In this document: positions 25,111 to 33,795 of the stretch, in pieces | How positions within the stretch are numbered: position 1 is the stretch's first letter | Layout of the letters: every line of letters begins with the position of its first letter | Source of the DNA: Kumtagia sp052180275 | GTDB taxonomy: Bacteria; Pseudomonadota; Alphaproteobacteria; Rhizobiales; Rhizobiaceae | DNA length: 64,000 bases | Reading direction: 5' to 3' | Assembly: GCF_052180275.1 (NCBI RefSeq) | Contig: NZ_CP197465.1 | Coordinates: 6,510,001-6,574,000, forward strand | The notes under the pieces: generated by a model | The model's input: only the letters and a program-made list of their open reading frames with translations | Database searches by the model: none | What the model was told of the DNA's origin: nothing | Made by a program: the position numbers and the translations under genes

Positions 25111-25299
25111 ATGGCTAAGAACACAGGTGACGATTACCGCCGAGGCGCAGTAACCGGCAGGACGCAGTTCCAACACGAGAACGGCGACTGGCAGAAACGC
25201 AATGAGCGCAACGGCCAGTTCATGGAGCGCAAGCAGAGCGAAGGGCCATTCAAGGGCGTGGCGAAAGAGCCGGATGGTCGGGATACGGAGAACTCCTGA
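25111..25299 (+). CDS. Conserved short protein (MAKNTGDDYRRGAV type), unknown function
   Basis: A 62-residue highly polar protein starting MAKNTGDDYRRGAVTGRTQF, with a strong AGGAG ribosome site six bases before the ATG at 25111. Very similar short proteins ('MAKN-x-GD-x-YR-x-G-x-V', then FKGV near the end, seen here as GPFKGVAKE) occur across many bacteria, from recollection, with no known function. It contains no hydrophobic core and is probably disordered or nucleic-acid-binding. It lies between the decayed lepA end and the real lepA, so it is part of the same acquired interval as the NACHT gene. Confidence 0.72.
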   Translation: MAKNTGDDYRRGAVTGRTQFQHENGDWQKRNERNGQFMERKQSEGPFKGVAKEPDGRDTENS

Positions 25300-25395
25300 T
25301 CTCCTACCGCGCTCTATTCTGAACCGTGCAGCTTCGGCGCTGGCGCTTGGGGCGGTTCCCGCTGCCTCCGGCAGCTCCCGCCCTTTCGAAGCCTG

Positions 25396-25448
25396 CCGTC
25401 GATCCACCGGATCGACGGCTTGCCGTCTCGCTGCGCTCGACGGCAAGC
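25396..25448. terminator. Nested perfect hairpins downstream of lepA
   Basis: CCGTCGATCC (25396-25405) pairs with GGATCGACGG (25409-25418) across three bases. Immediately after it, GCTTGCCGT (25418-25426) pairs with ACGGCAAGC (25440-25448). The pair begins seven bases past the lepA stop on its strand. There is no T run, so this is a structured 3' end rather than a classical terminator, or a small repeat element. Confidence 0.5.
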
Positions 25449-25454
25449 GGCTTC

Positions 25455-27266
<1,812 letters not shown>

Positions 27267-27443
27267 GGAGGGCGGCTATAGAGCATTCGCGGCCAAAACG
27301 GAAAGCCCGTTTTGTGGGCGGCTTGGCCCCGACCCGTTACAAACAGCATGGATGGGGTTCGGCGGGCCGCGACACCAGCGAGCGCGGGCGGTCTCCATGC
27401 GCGTCGCCAGTTGTCGACGGGACGCTCTCGTTGCTCCGAGAGT

Positions 27444-27713
27444 TCAGGAGGTCGGGGTGTCATCCGACGCACTGCCGGAGACCAGGCGGACGACGCTTTC
27501 GCCATGGGCGGCGAGGTAGTCGCCGTCGCATCGGCTGAGGCCCAGATCCTTGAGCAAATAGTCCGGCAGCGCAGACAATTCACGGCGGCCTTTGCGGACG
27601 GCGAGGATGTGCCTGGTGTCCGCCAGGATGCTGGCGGCACGCCGCCATAAGCCGGCTCGCCCGGTCTTGGTGCGGGGTCTTGCACCCCGGAGCTCGACGG
27701 TCGGATCTGTCAT
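27444..27713 (-). CDS. DUF1127 domain protein
   Basis: An 89-residue protein with the DUF1127 motif near its C-terminal half: RKGRRELSALPDYLLKDLGL, followed by SRCDGDYLA. Small DUF1127 proteins in alphaproteobacteria include RNA-associated regulators of phosphate and carbon responses (CcaF1-like), with an Arg-rich helix that contacts RNA. The N-terminal 35 residues (Arg-rich, ARPRTKTGRAGLWRRA) are longer than in the shortest members. The ATG at 27713 opens the family-like part; the frame runs on to 27884 without conserved character. It is an isolated minus-strand gene. Confidence 0.78.
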   Translation of the reverse strand: MTDPTVELRGARPRTKTGRAGLWRRAASILADTRHILAVRKGRRELSALPDYLLKDLGLSRCDGDYLAAHGESVVRLVSGSASDDTPTS

Positions 27714-27852
27714 GAGGGTGTTCCAACTCGGATCAGGCGGCCGGCGGATGGCGAGCCAGATGTCCGCATGGGTGTTTGGGAGAGGTTCCAGCCGGCAGCC
27801 TTGCCGGCCGCCCGGCGAGATGCGGCTCGCCGGCAAGGCATCGCCGAAGCCG

Positions 27853-28371
27853 TTATCCGCCCGTCGCCAGATCGCACGAGACATCGGGGTTCATGTCCGC
27901 GAATGTGCCGGTCGGGTTCGGCTTCCAGGCCCAGACGTGCAGTTCGTAGAACGCGCCGAGCCCGTAGCGGTTGGGTGTGCTGTTGAAGTTGAACAGATGC
28001 CCTTCGAGCGCCGCAGGGCCTTTCGAGGTGATGTACTCGACCGCCACCAGGGCCAGCGATCCGCCGGGCATCGGCTCGTACATCACGGCTTCCGGGCGGG
28101 CGAGGTCGATCTTGTCGTCGGCAAGGTAGGCGGCATTGACGTAGTGGATGCCCATGGCGCCGCTGCCGGCCGGACTGCTGGCGCAGGGGATAGGCGCATA
28201 ACCCTCCGCCGTCGCCTTCGATACGTCCAGAAACCGGCTGTTGGCGGCGCGCACCTTTTCGGACAGCGGATTATCCGTGTTCATGGCCGCATTGTGCGCC
28301 TCGACGAAGGTGGCGGTAGCGTAGAGGGCAAGGATAGCGGCTATGCCGCCGGCAAGTATGTTTTTCGTCAT
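27853..28371 (-). CDS. Secreted protein of unknown function
   Basis: A 172-residue protein with a clear N-terminal signal (MTKNILAGGIAAILALYATA, likely cut after VEA). The mature chain has two Cys (CASSPAGSG and DVSCDLATGG at the end) that may form one disulphide, and a middle segment AVMYEPMPGGSLALVAVEYI with beta character. The C-terminal pattern YELHVWAWKPNPTGTFADMN is seen, by recollection, in rhizobial periplasmic hypothetical proteins. The ATG at 28371 follows GGAAAC. It is on the same strand as, and downstream of, the DUF4242 gene (163 bases apart), so it may belong to the set controlled from the BTAD promoter region. Confidence 0.7.
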   Translation of the reverse strand: MTKNILAGGIAAILALYATATFVEAHNAAMNTDNPLSEKVRAANSRFLDVSKATAEGYAPIPCASSPAGSGAMGIHYVNAAYLADDKIDLARPEAVMYEPMPGGSLALVAVEYITSKGPAALEGHLFNFNSTPNRYGLGAFYELHVWAWKPNPTGTFADMNPDVSCDLATGG

Positions 28372-28534
28372 TTTGTTTCCATTGGTTTGGGAGCGCGCGA
28401 CGCGTGGCTGGGCCGGCGGACAGCCGCCGCCACACCCGCGGCGTCGATTTGACTTTGATCGTGAGGGGGCGGGTCTTGCCCGTCCCCAAAAGTGCGAAGA
28501 CGCGCACCCGGCGATCCGCCGGACGTGCAAAACA

Positions 28535-28813
28535 TCAGGTGCCGCGCGCTGTCGCCGGGCCGATGACGGCCGCGACTTCCGTCACCTTGCTGGCCGGGAA
28601 GCCGCCTTCTTCGGCATGGCGCCGAACGACCTCGGCGCTCTGCGCCTCATGCACGCAATAAATCTTGTCGCCAGCCACATAGCTGGTGATCCATTCGTAG
28701 GGTTCGCCAAGTCCGGCGACGACTTCGTTGGATTTTGCGGAAATCTCCTTGAGTTCGCTAGCGCTCAGCTTGTCCGCGCCGGGTATCTCCCGCTCGATCA
28801 CGTAGGTGGGCAT
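28535..28813 (-). CDS. DUF4242 (SCO4226-like) protein
   Basis: A 92-residue protein starting MPTYVIEREIPGADKLSASE and containing WITSYVAGDKIYCVHEAQSA, the DUF4242 ferredoxin-like fold. One Streptomyces member (SCO4226) binds nickel as a dimer. His and Cys of the YCVHEA motif are present here, so metal binding is plausible. GGAG precedes the ATG at 28813. It is divergent from the BTAD-type regulator gene, with 169 bases between the two starts; that region contains a tandem 10-bp repeat suited to such a regulator, so this gene is the likely target. Confidence 0.8.
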   Translation of the reverse strand: MPTYVIEREIPGADKLSASELKEISAKSNEVVAGLGEPYEWITSYVAGDKIYCVHEAQSAEVVRRHAEEGGFPASKVTEVAAVIGPATARGT

Positions 28814-28903
28814 CGTCAGTCTCCTTTTTGTTTGAACGATGCTTCACCATCGGCTGCAGACGTTGTACCGGATGTGGTAGGCGCCACTATTTTGCGGAAT
28901 TCC

Positions 28904-28925
28904 GGTCACACGCTTGGTCACACGC
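28904..28925. promoter_or_regulatory. Tandem direct repeat in the DUF4242-BTAD divergent promoter
   Basis: GGTCACACGC occurs at 28904-28913 and again, identically, at 28916-28925, so the copies are one DNA turn (12 bases) apart on the same face. SARP/BTAD regulators bind direct repeats with about 11-base periodicity next to the -35 region (family knowledge). The site lies between the two divergent starts (28813 and 28983) and is the natural candidate operator for the regulator encoded at 28983. Confidence 0.65.
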
Positions 28926-28982
28926 CTGCCGCTGATGACATGGGCGCCAGCGGCAATTGCCTGGGAGGAGCAATCGACGGCC

Positions 28983-30680
28983 ATGAAGATCAAACTCCTC
29001 GGAGAACCCGCCATCCTCGATGACGGCAGCGTGAGCCAGCCTGTCCGGGGGCACCAGGCATGGGCGCTGCTGTTGCGCGTGGTGCTGGCGCCGGGTCCGC
29101 TCGACCGGCGCGTGCTGGCGGCGGAACTGTTTCCCGATACCGTCGATCCGCTGGGTTCGCTGCGGTGGTGCCTGGCCTCGCTGCGCAAGGCGCTGGACTG
29201 CGCGGACAGCCTGTCCGGCGATCCCATCAGGCCGAATTTGCCGACTGATATCGAAGTCGATGTGTTGCAACTCGACCGGGACGAGTTCGACGTCGAGGGC
29301 GTGGGGAGGTTGCTGGGCGGGATCGAACCACGCTGCAGCCCGGAATTCTCGACCTGGCTCCTGGTCGAGCGCGAGCGCATCGCGGCGGTCGTCGAAGCCA
29401 GGATTAGGCAGGAGACGATGCGGGCCATATCCGTCGAGGATTATGAGCGCGCCATCCGCCTGGCCGAGTTCGGCGTGAGAGGCGATTCGTTCAATGAGGG
29501 CGCCCATGTCCTGCTGGTGAAGAGCCTGGCGCTGGCCGGGCGCTACGACGCGGCGATGGCACATGTCGAGGCAACGGAAAGCCTCTTTCTTGCCGAACTG
29601 GGCGAGAAGCCTTCAATGGCGCTGCGAAGTGCCGCGCGCCGCTCCATTTCGTCGCCGCCCGGCGGCATCTCGCCGGAAGCCTTCGTAAACTCCCTGATAC
29701 AATCGGGTCTCGCGGCGTTGTCGGCCGGTGCGGTGGACGCGGGGATCGATTGCTTGCGGCGCGCCGTCAACGATGCCGAGAAGATCAGGGACAGCCACCT
29801 GCAGGCGAAGGCCACGTTCGAACTCGGCACGGCGCTCGTCCATGCCGTCAGGGGCTATGACGATGAAGGCGCTATCCTGCTCCGCCAGTCCACGGAGCTT
29901 GCCCGGCAAGCCGGCAGCGCAAGCATCGCCTCGGCTGGATTTCGCGAACTGGGCTATGTCGACGCGCTGGCCGGCCGCCGGCCGGCGGCATCGCAATATC
30001 TGGTGAGCGCGACCAGCCTCGCGCCCGATGACGACAGCCTCGCCGGGATTCACGGCGTGATCGGATTCAACCTTGTCGACTGGGGCAAGGTCGACGAAGG
30101 GCTGGAGCAGTTCGCGATGTCGCTCGACCATGCGCGAAAGGCCGGCAACCGCCGCCGGGAAATCTGGTCGCTCGGCATCGGCGCCTGGGGCCTTCTCGCG
30201 GCCGACCGGCTCCACGAGGCCGACGCATGGCTGGAATTGTCGCTGGCGCTCAGCGACGAACAGCGCTGGATTGCTTTCCGGCCGTGGCCGATCGCGCTTC
30301 TCGGCGAATCCAAAATCCGCCAGAAGCAGGACCCGGCGCCGCTGCGCGCCCGCCTCGAAGAAGCGTTTGCGACAAGCTGCCAGCTCGGTGACCCATGCTG
30401 GGAAGCAGCCGTTGCCCGCGCAATGGCCCTGACTTACCGCGCCGCCGAAGACCTGGCGTCCGCTTCATACTGGCTGACCGAAGCGCATCGACGCTGCGGC
30501 CGCGAGACTGACGCCTATGCGGCGCTGCAGGTCGAGATCCTGGCCAGCCAGGTCGAGCTTCATGCCAGGCAGGGCCGGATGGAGCAGGCCGACGCCATCG
30601 CGCGGGAATGGGTGTCTCTGGCGGCAAAGACACATTCCAATACGCATGTGGGACGCGCGGCGCAGTTCATCGGGCGTTGA
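28983..30680 (+). CDS. BTAD/SARP-like transcriptional regulator with TPR-type C-terminus
   Basis: A 565-residue protein. Residues 1-95 resemble the OmpR-type winged helix of SARP regulators (MKIKLLGEPAILDDG at the start; LRWCLASLRKALD is the recognition-helix region). Residues about 100-225 are the bacterial transcriptional activation domain, with RAIRLAEFGVRGDSFNEGAH and a second helical repeat. The rest is a long series of TPR-like helices (AGRYDAAMAHVEATESLFL and similar). No ATPase motif is present, unlike large SARPs. GGGAGGAG lies 12 bases before the ATG at 28983. It probably controls its divergent neighbour DUF4242 through the tandem repeat between them. Confidence 0.82.
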   Translation: MKIKLLGEPAILDDGSVSQPVRGHQAWALLLRVVLAPGPLDRRVLAAELFPDTVDPLGSLRWCLASLRKALDCADSLSGDPIRPNLPTDIEVDVLQLDRDEFDVEGVGRLLGGIEPRCSPEFSTWLLVERERIAAVVEARIRQETMRAISVEDYERAIRLAEFGVRGDSFNEGAHVLLVKSLALAGRYDAAMAHVEATESLFLAELGEKPSMALRSAARRSISSPPGGISPEAFVNSLIQSGLAALSAGAVDAGIDCLRRAVNDAEKIRDSHLQAKATFELGTALVHAVRGYDDEGAILLRQSTELARQAGSASIASAGFRELGYVDALAGRRPAASQYLVSATSLAPDDDSLAGIHGVIGFNLVDWGKVDEGLEQFAMSLDHARKAGNRRREIWSLGIGAWGLLAADRLHEADAWLELSLALSDEQRWIAFRPWPIALLGESKIRQKQDPAPLRARLEEAFATSCQLGDPCWEAAVARAMALTYRAAEDLASASYWLTEAHRRCGRETDAYAALQVEILASQVELHARQGRMEQADAIAREWVSLAAKTHSNTHVGRAAQFIGR

Positions 30681-30784
30681 CACGAGGCGGCGACGCCCCG
30701 TGCTTTTCACTTCAATCGAAAGCCGAGCCGCGGGACCGCCGAGCCGCTTGGGTGGAGACTGGCCGACTTCCGACGGCGGCAGCC

Positions 30785-31384
30785 CTACCCCCCGTTCAGC
30801 AGCGAGATGATCAGTTGCTGGACATTGCCGCCGTCGCCCATCTCGACACGGTCGAAGTCGCGGCCCTTGCGGCGCTGCTCCTGCGAGAGTTCGGAGAGGC
30901 GCGCGGTCAGCACGGTGCGGATCTTCTTGCAGCCGGGGTCGTCCTCCACGGTGAGGCCGACGCTGTAGGCCACGATCTGGCGCACCATGTCGATGATGTA
31001 TTGCCCATGCACCTTCTCATGCGCGGCAATCCCGGCGAAAAAGGGCTCCCAGCGGGCGCGGGTGGCGGCGGGCAGCTTTTGCGACGGTTTTGGCAGCGTG
31101 TAGGTGATGATCAGCTTCGGCTTGGCGGAAGCGATCACGCAGGCGTTGCCCCGGCGCTGGTAGTCGCGCTGCCAGGTGAGCTTGAAGTTGGTGAAGGCAA
31201 TCGTCCGGCGGCCTTTGCTGATCTCCGGCCCATGCTCGCCCATCGAAGCGTAGAGTTCGGCGGGCGTCGTGCCGGATATGGCATAGGGCTCGATTTTTTC
31301 GACCGGCTGCCAGGCATCCTGGGCGGCGGCTGGCGAGAGGCAGAACAAGGCCGCCAGAAAGAATAGCCAGATGAATGTCCGCAC
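30785..31384 (-). CDS. Secreted DUF922 protein, putative zinc metalloprotease
   Basis: About 199 residues. A Sec signal (FIWLFFLAALFCLSPAAA, likely cut after AAAQ) precedes a DUF922 domain with AAHEKVHGQYI, which contains the HExxH zinc motif as HEKVH. The remainder (SARARLSEL-type helices, AYSVGLTVEDDPGCKKIRTV) is as in the family. It is predicted to be a periplasmic metal-dependent hydrolase, but no substrate is known. I prefer the GTG at 31384, which has GGAG five bases upstream, to the ATG at 31417, which has none. It is transcribed alone. Confidence 0.77.
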   Translation of the reverse strand: MRTFIWLFFLAALFCLSPAAAQDAWQPVEKIEPYAISGTTPAELYASMGEHGPEISKGRRTIAFTNFKLTWQRDYQRRGNACVIASAKPKLIITYTLPKPSQKLPAATRARWEPFFAGIAAHEKVHGQYIIDMVRQIVAYSVGLTVEDDPGCKKIRTVLTARLSELSQEQRRKGRDFDRVEMGDGGNVQQLIISLLNGG

Positions 31385-31584
31385 GCCCGCTCCGTCGATG
31401 ATTGACGGCGGCAACATTATGGGCGGCGGACAGGCGTTTCAACCGCGAGCGGACGGTTTCCTGCAAGCCATTCCGACGGTTGCAAGTTCCGATACCGTCC
31501 GGCGCCAGGCATTCCACCCCGGCCCTTCGGGTCACTTCTCCCCCTTGCAGGGGTGGAGGAAGGGCGCTGCCGTAACGCCGGGCG

Positions 31585-32214
31585 TCAGGTCAGCATGTCC
31601 GTGAAACTGTCGCGCCGGACTTCCTTGGTACGCTCGCGCGGGGCGTAGTGCAGGCCTACGACGCCGTTCTCATAGGCGCAGGAACCGAGCAATTGCAGGT
31701 CCATTCCGGCCGGCAGTTTCGCGAACCAGGATTTTCCGGGCGACACAGTCGGATAGACGAAGAAGCGGAACTCGTCGACAAGGCCGAGCGCGACGACCGA
31801 CTGGGCGAGGCCGGCGCCGCCGGACAGGTGGATGGCGCCACCGGGTCGGGCCTTCAGATCGGCCAGGTGTTTTGCGAGGTCGCTGTCGGTAGGGACGACG
31901 ATGTGTTCAGCATTGGTCCATGGCGTCAATGGCGAGGCGCCGGAGCGTGAAAACACCAGCTTTTTGATGGCGTTCATGCGGTGCGCCATGCGGCGGTTGG
32001 TCTCGGTGCCTTCGGCAATCGCGCCGGGCCAGTAGCCGGCCATCTCCTCATAGGTCGTGCGGCCGACCAGCACCGTGTCGAAACCGGCATAGATCTGGTC
32101 GATGTCGCGGTATTGGTCGTCGCTGACGCCATGCAGCCAGGCCATCGGATCGTCGAGGCGGCCGTCGAGCGTGGTCATCATCTGCAGGACGATCTTTCGG
32201 CCGGCACCGCTCAC
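31585..32214 (-). CDS. RibD C-terminal / dihydrofolate-reductase-like oxidoreductase
   Basis: A 209-residue protein of the DHFR/RibD-C superfamily: RKIVLQMMTTLDGRLDDPMA at the N-terminus, VLVGRTTYEEMAGYWP (NADPH-binding and helix), IHLSGGAGLAQSVVALGLVD and the closing FVYPTVSPGKSWFAKL. Such stand-alone proteins probably reduce a pterin- or flavin-like substrate with NADPH; the true reaction is unknown. The start is GTG at 32214, giving a GTGA overlap with the SRPBCC stop, and the frame upstream of it is an artefact of that gene. It is the third gene of an arsR-SRPBCC-RibD operon. Confidence 0.84.
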   Translation of the reverse strand: MSGAGRKIVLQMMTTLDGRLDDPMAWLHGVSDDQYRDIDQIYAGFDTVLVGRTTYEEMAGYWPGAIAEGTETNRRMAHRMNAIKKLVFSRSGASPLTPWTNAEHIVVPTDSDLAKHLADLKARPGGAIHLSGGAGLAQSVVALGLVDEFRFFVYPTVSPGKSWFAKLPAGMDLQLLGSCAYENGVVGLHYAPRERTKEVRRDSFTDMLT

Positions 32215-32687
32215 GGCTGGCGCTCCACCAGCCGCGCGAGTTGTCCGATGACGGTGCCCCAGCCGTCGTAAAAACCCATCTCGGCATGCATGTTCCGGTC
32301 GGTGTTGCTTTTGTGCATGACATGGGCGGCGTAGTCCGTGCCATCGGGATGGTCGGCCAGCGTGATGACCGCGGTCATGAAACCCTGTTCGGCCGGCCGC
32401 CAGCCTGCGGTGAGCGCATTGGTGAAGACAATGCGCCGGCTTTCGTCGACGGCCAGGAAGCAGGCGCTGAGATGCGGCGCGAAATTTCCGCCCTTCTCGC
32501 TGATCTCGGTGACCAGCCCGCCGCTGGGCCGCACATCCATCTGAACCACCCTGCACAGCGCCGGCTCGGGGATCCACCATTTCTCGAATTTCTTCGGGTC
32601 GGTCCAGGCGCTCCAGATGGCGGCGCGCGGCGCCTTGATGACACGCGAAATGGTGAGGTCCAGGTTCGGATCGAGGGGCGGGTTCAT
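32211..32687 (-). CDS. SRPBCC (AHSA1-type) domain protein
   Basis: A 158-residue START-like protein. LDLTISRVIKAPRAAIWSAW, then FEKWWIPEPALC and AEQGFMTAVITL and YDGWGTVIGQLARLV, are the strand/helix landmarks of AHSA1-type SRPBCC proteins, which bind hydrophobic ligands. The ATG at 32687 overlaps the arsR stop by ATGA. ArsR regulators paired with SRPBCC proteins are common in proteobacteria, where the regulator often controls the ligand-binding partner. The ligand is not known. It is the middle gene of a coupled three-gene operon. Confidence 0.87.
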   Translation of the reverse strand: MNPPLDPNLDLTISRVIKAPRAAIWSAWTDPKKFEKWWIPEPALCRVVQMDVRPSGGLVTEISEKGGNFAPHLSACFLAVDESRRIVFTNALTAGWRPAEQGFMTAVITLADHPDGTDYAAHVMHKSNTDRNMHAEMGFYDGWGTVIGQLARLVERQP

Positions 32688-33016
32688 CTGGCGTCTTCCT
32701 CTTTGGTGACGAATTGTTCCAGGCGATCGGTACGGGCTTCCCATAGCGAACGCTGTTCGGAGAGCCAGGATTCGACGGCCGCGAACTGCTTCTTCTCGAT
32801 GGCGCAGGTGCGCACCCGGCCCTGCTTGGCCGTGCGGATCCAGCCGCTGTCCTCCAGCAAGCGGATGTGCTTCATGAAGGACGGCAGCGCCATGTCGAAG
32901 GGTTTTGCCAAATCGCTGATGCTGGCCGGGCCCTGGCCCAGCCGGCCCAGCACGGCGCGGCGGGTGGGGTCGGCAAGCGCCTGGAAGACGTCGTCGAGAG
33001 GCTGATAGTGTTCCAT
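32684..33016 (-). CDS. ArsR-family transcriptional regulator
   Basis: A 110-residue winged-helix repressor: DVFQALADPTRRAVLGRL at the N-terminus, SISDLAKPFDMALPSFMKHI as the helix-turn-helix, and DSGWIRTAKQGRVRTCAIEK as the wing. The cysteine-based metal sites of classical ArsR/SmtB are absent, as in the subgroup paired with SRPBCC proteins, so it probably senses something other than arsenic. The ATG at 33016 opens the family N-terminus; the frame to 33073 runs into the operator. The inverted repeat at 33039-33060 lies 23 bases upstream, as expected for autoregulation. Confidence 0.9.
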   Translation of the reverse strand: MEHYQPLDDVFQALADPTRRAVLGRLGQGPASISDLAKPFDMALPSFMKHIRLLEDSGWIRTAKQGRVRTCAIEKKQFAAVESWLSEQRSLWEARTDRLEQFVTKEEDAR

Positions 33017-33038
33017 ATGGCTAAGTATCAGGACGAAA

Positions 33039-33060
33039 TAGTTAGTGCAAGAGCTAACTA
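33039..33060. promoter_or_regulatory. Inverted repeat, probable ArsR operator
   Basis: TAGTTAG (33039-33045), an eight-base spacer, and CTAACTA (33054-33060) form a perfect 7-bp inverted repeat just upstream of the arsR start at 33016. ArsR-family operators are AT-rich dyads of this type (often TTAG-containing), so the site probably mediates autorepression of the arsR-SRPBCC-RibD operon. Confidence 0.75.
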
Positions 33061-33261
33061 AAGCCGGCGACACGGCATTGCCATCGCGACCATTTCGTCA
33101 TGCGGCAGCAGGGCGAAGGTCGGCGGTTCGGCTGATGCAGGTCGTCGTGCCCGACGGCGGCAGCGATCGACGCTTGCAGGCCGGGTTTGCGGGGCATTCC
33201 CCCTCCCGCCGATTTCTTCTTGCAGGCCAAATGCCCACCCACTATAGTCGCCGACAATATC

Positions 33262-33285
33262 TGAAATTAAATTCCACCAATGGAA
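33262..33285 (+). promoter_or_regulatory. Putative IclR-type operator before the E1 operon
   Basis: TGAAATTAAATTCCA (33262-33276) matches 14 of 15 bases of TGAAATTAAGTTCCA at 48609-48623, the only other place it was noticed. Here it extends into a dyad TTCCA-CCAA-TGGAA (33272-33285), like the TGGAA/TTCCA palindromes bound by IclR-type proteins. It lies about 25 bases before the first gene (33310) of the E1 unit. The two sites link that unit with the permease and iclR genes. Confidence 0.55.
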
Positions 33286-33309
33286 AGACGGGCAGGTCGT
33301 GGGGTTGGA

Positions 33310-33780
33310 ATGAACGTGCAGGGGGAGGCCGCCGTACAAAGTCAGCCGGTTGAGAGGGTGGTGCCGGTCGACATCGACCGTCCTGAAGCGCGCAACGCGC
33401 TGAATTTTAAGACTCGCGAAAAACTGGCCGCGGCAGTCGGGACTTTTGCCAGCCATCCCGGCATCGTCATTACCGGTCGTAACGGCGATTTCGTCGCTGG
33501 ATCATACACCAGGGCTTTCGAGAAACTCGGATTCGCCGGCGTCCTCGCGCAGCGCCCCCACCGTTCCGGGGAGACCATCGCCGGATGTCCGAAGCCGGTC
33601 ATCGCACCCGTCGAAAGCTATGCGCCCGGCAGCGGACACGCACCGCCCATACATGCCGACATCATTACGGCAACCAGGACCGCGATGTCTGGTCAGCCGA
33701 AAATCAAGCTGGGCCTGCATTGCCGGGCTGTGGCCGAGACGGCGGGCAGAGCTCGGGCTAGCGCTTGCGGCATGAAATGA
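33310..33780 (+). pseudogene. Degenerate enoyl-CoA hydratase/isomerase remnant
   Basis: A 156-residue frame that follows the crotonase family only in pieces: DRPEARNALNFKTREKLAAA, then AGSYTRAF, RPHRSGETIAGCPKPVIAPV and HADIITATRT. Intact members are about 255 residues long. Here the oxyanion-hole segment is eroded (AGADLK-type motif replaced by AGSYTR), the second glycine-rich loop GGG is changed to GSG, and the C-terminal 90 residues are missing. It is probably inactive. It is the first frame of the unit containing the E1 gene, which starts 15 bases after it, so it may still be transcribed and could leave a crotonase step to be filled by another enzyme. Confidence 0.65.
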
Positions 33781-33795
33781 AATGGAGAACGGCAT

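Noticed and set aside
31500..31590. Short GC-rich mirrored blocks near CCCCCTTGCAGGGGTGG
   Set aside because: Resembles a fragment of a palindromic repeat, but too short and imperfect to call an element or terminator.
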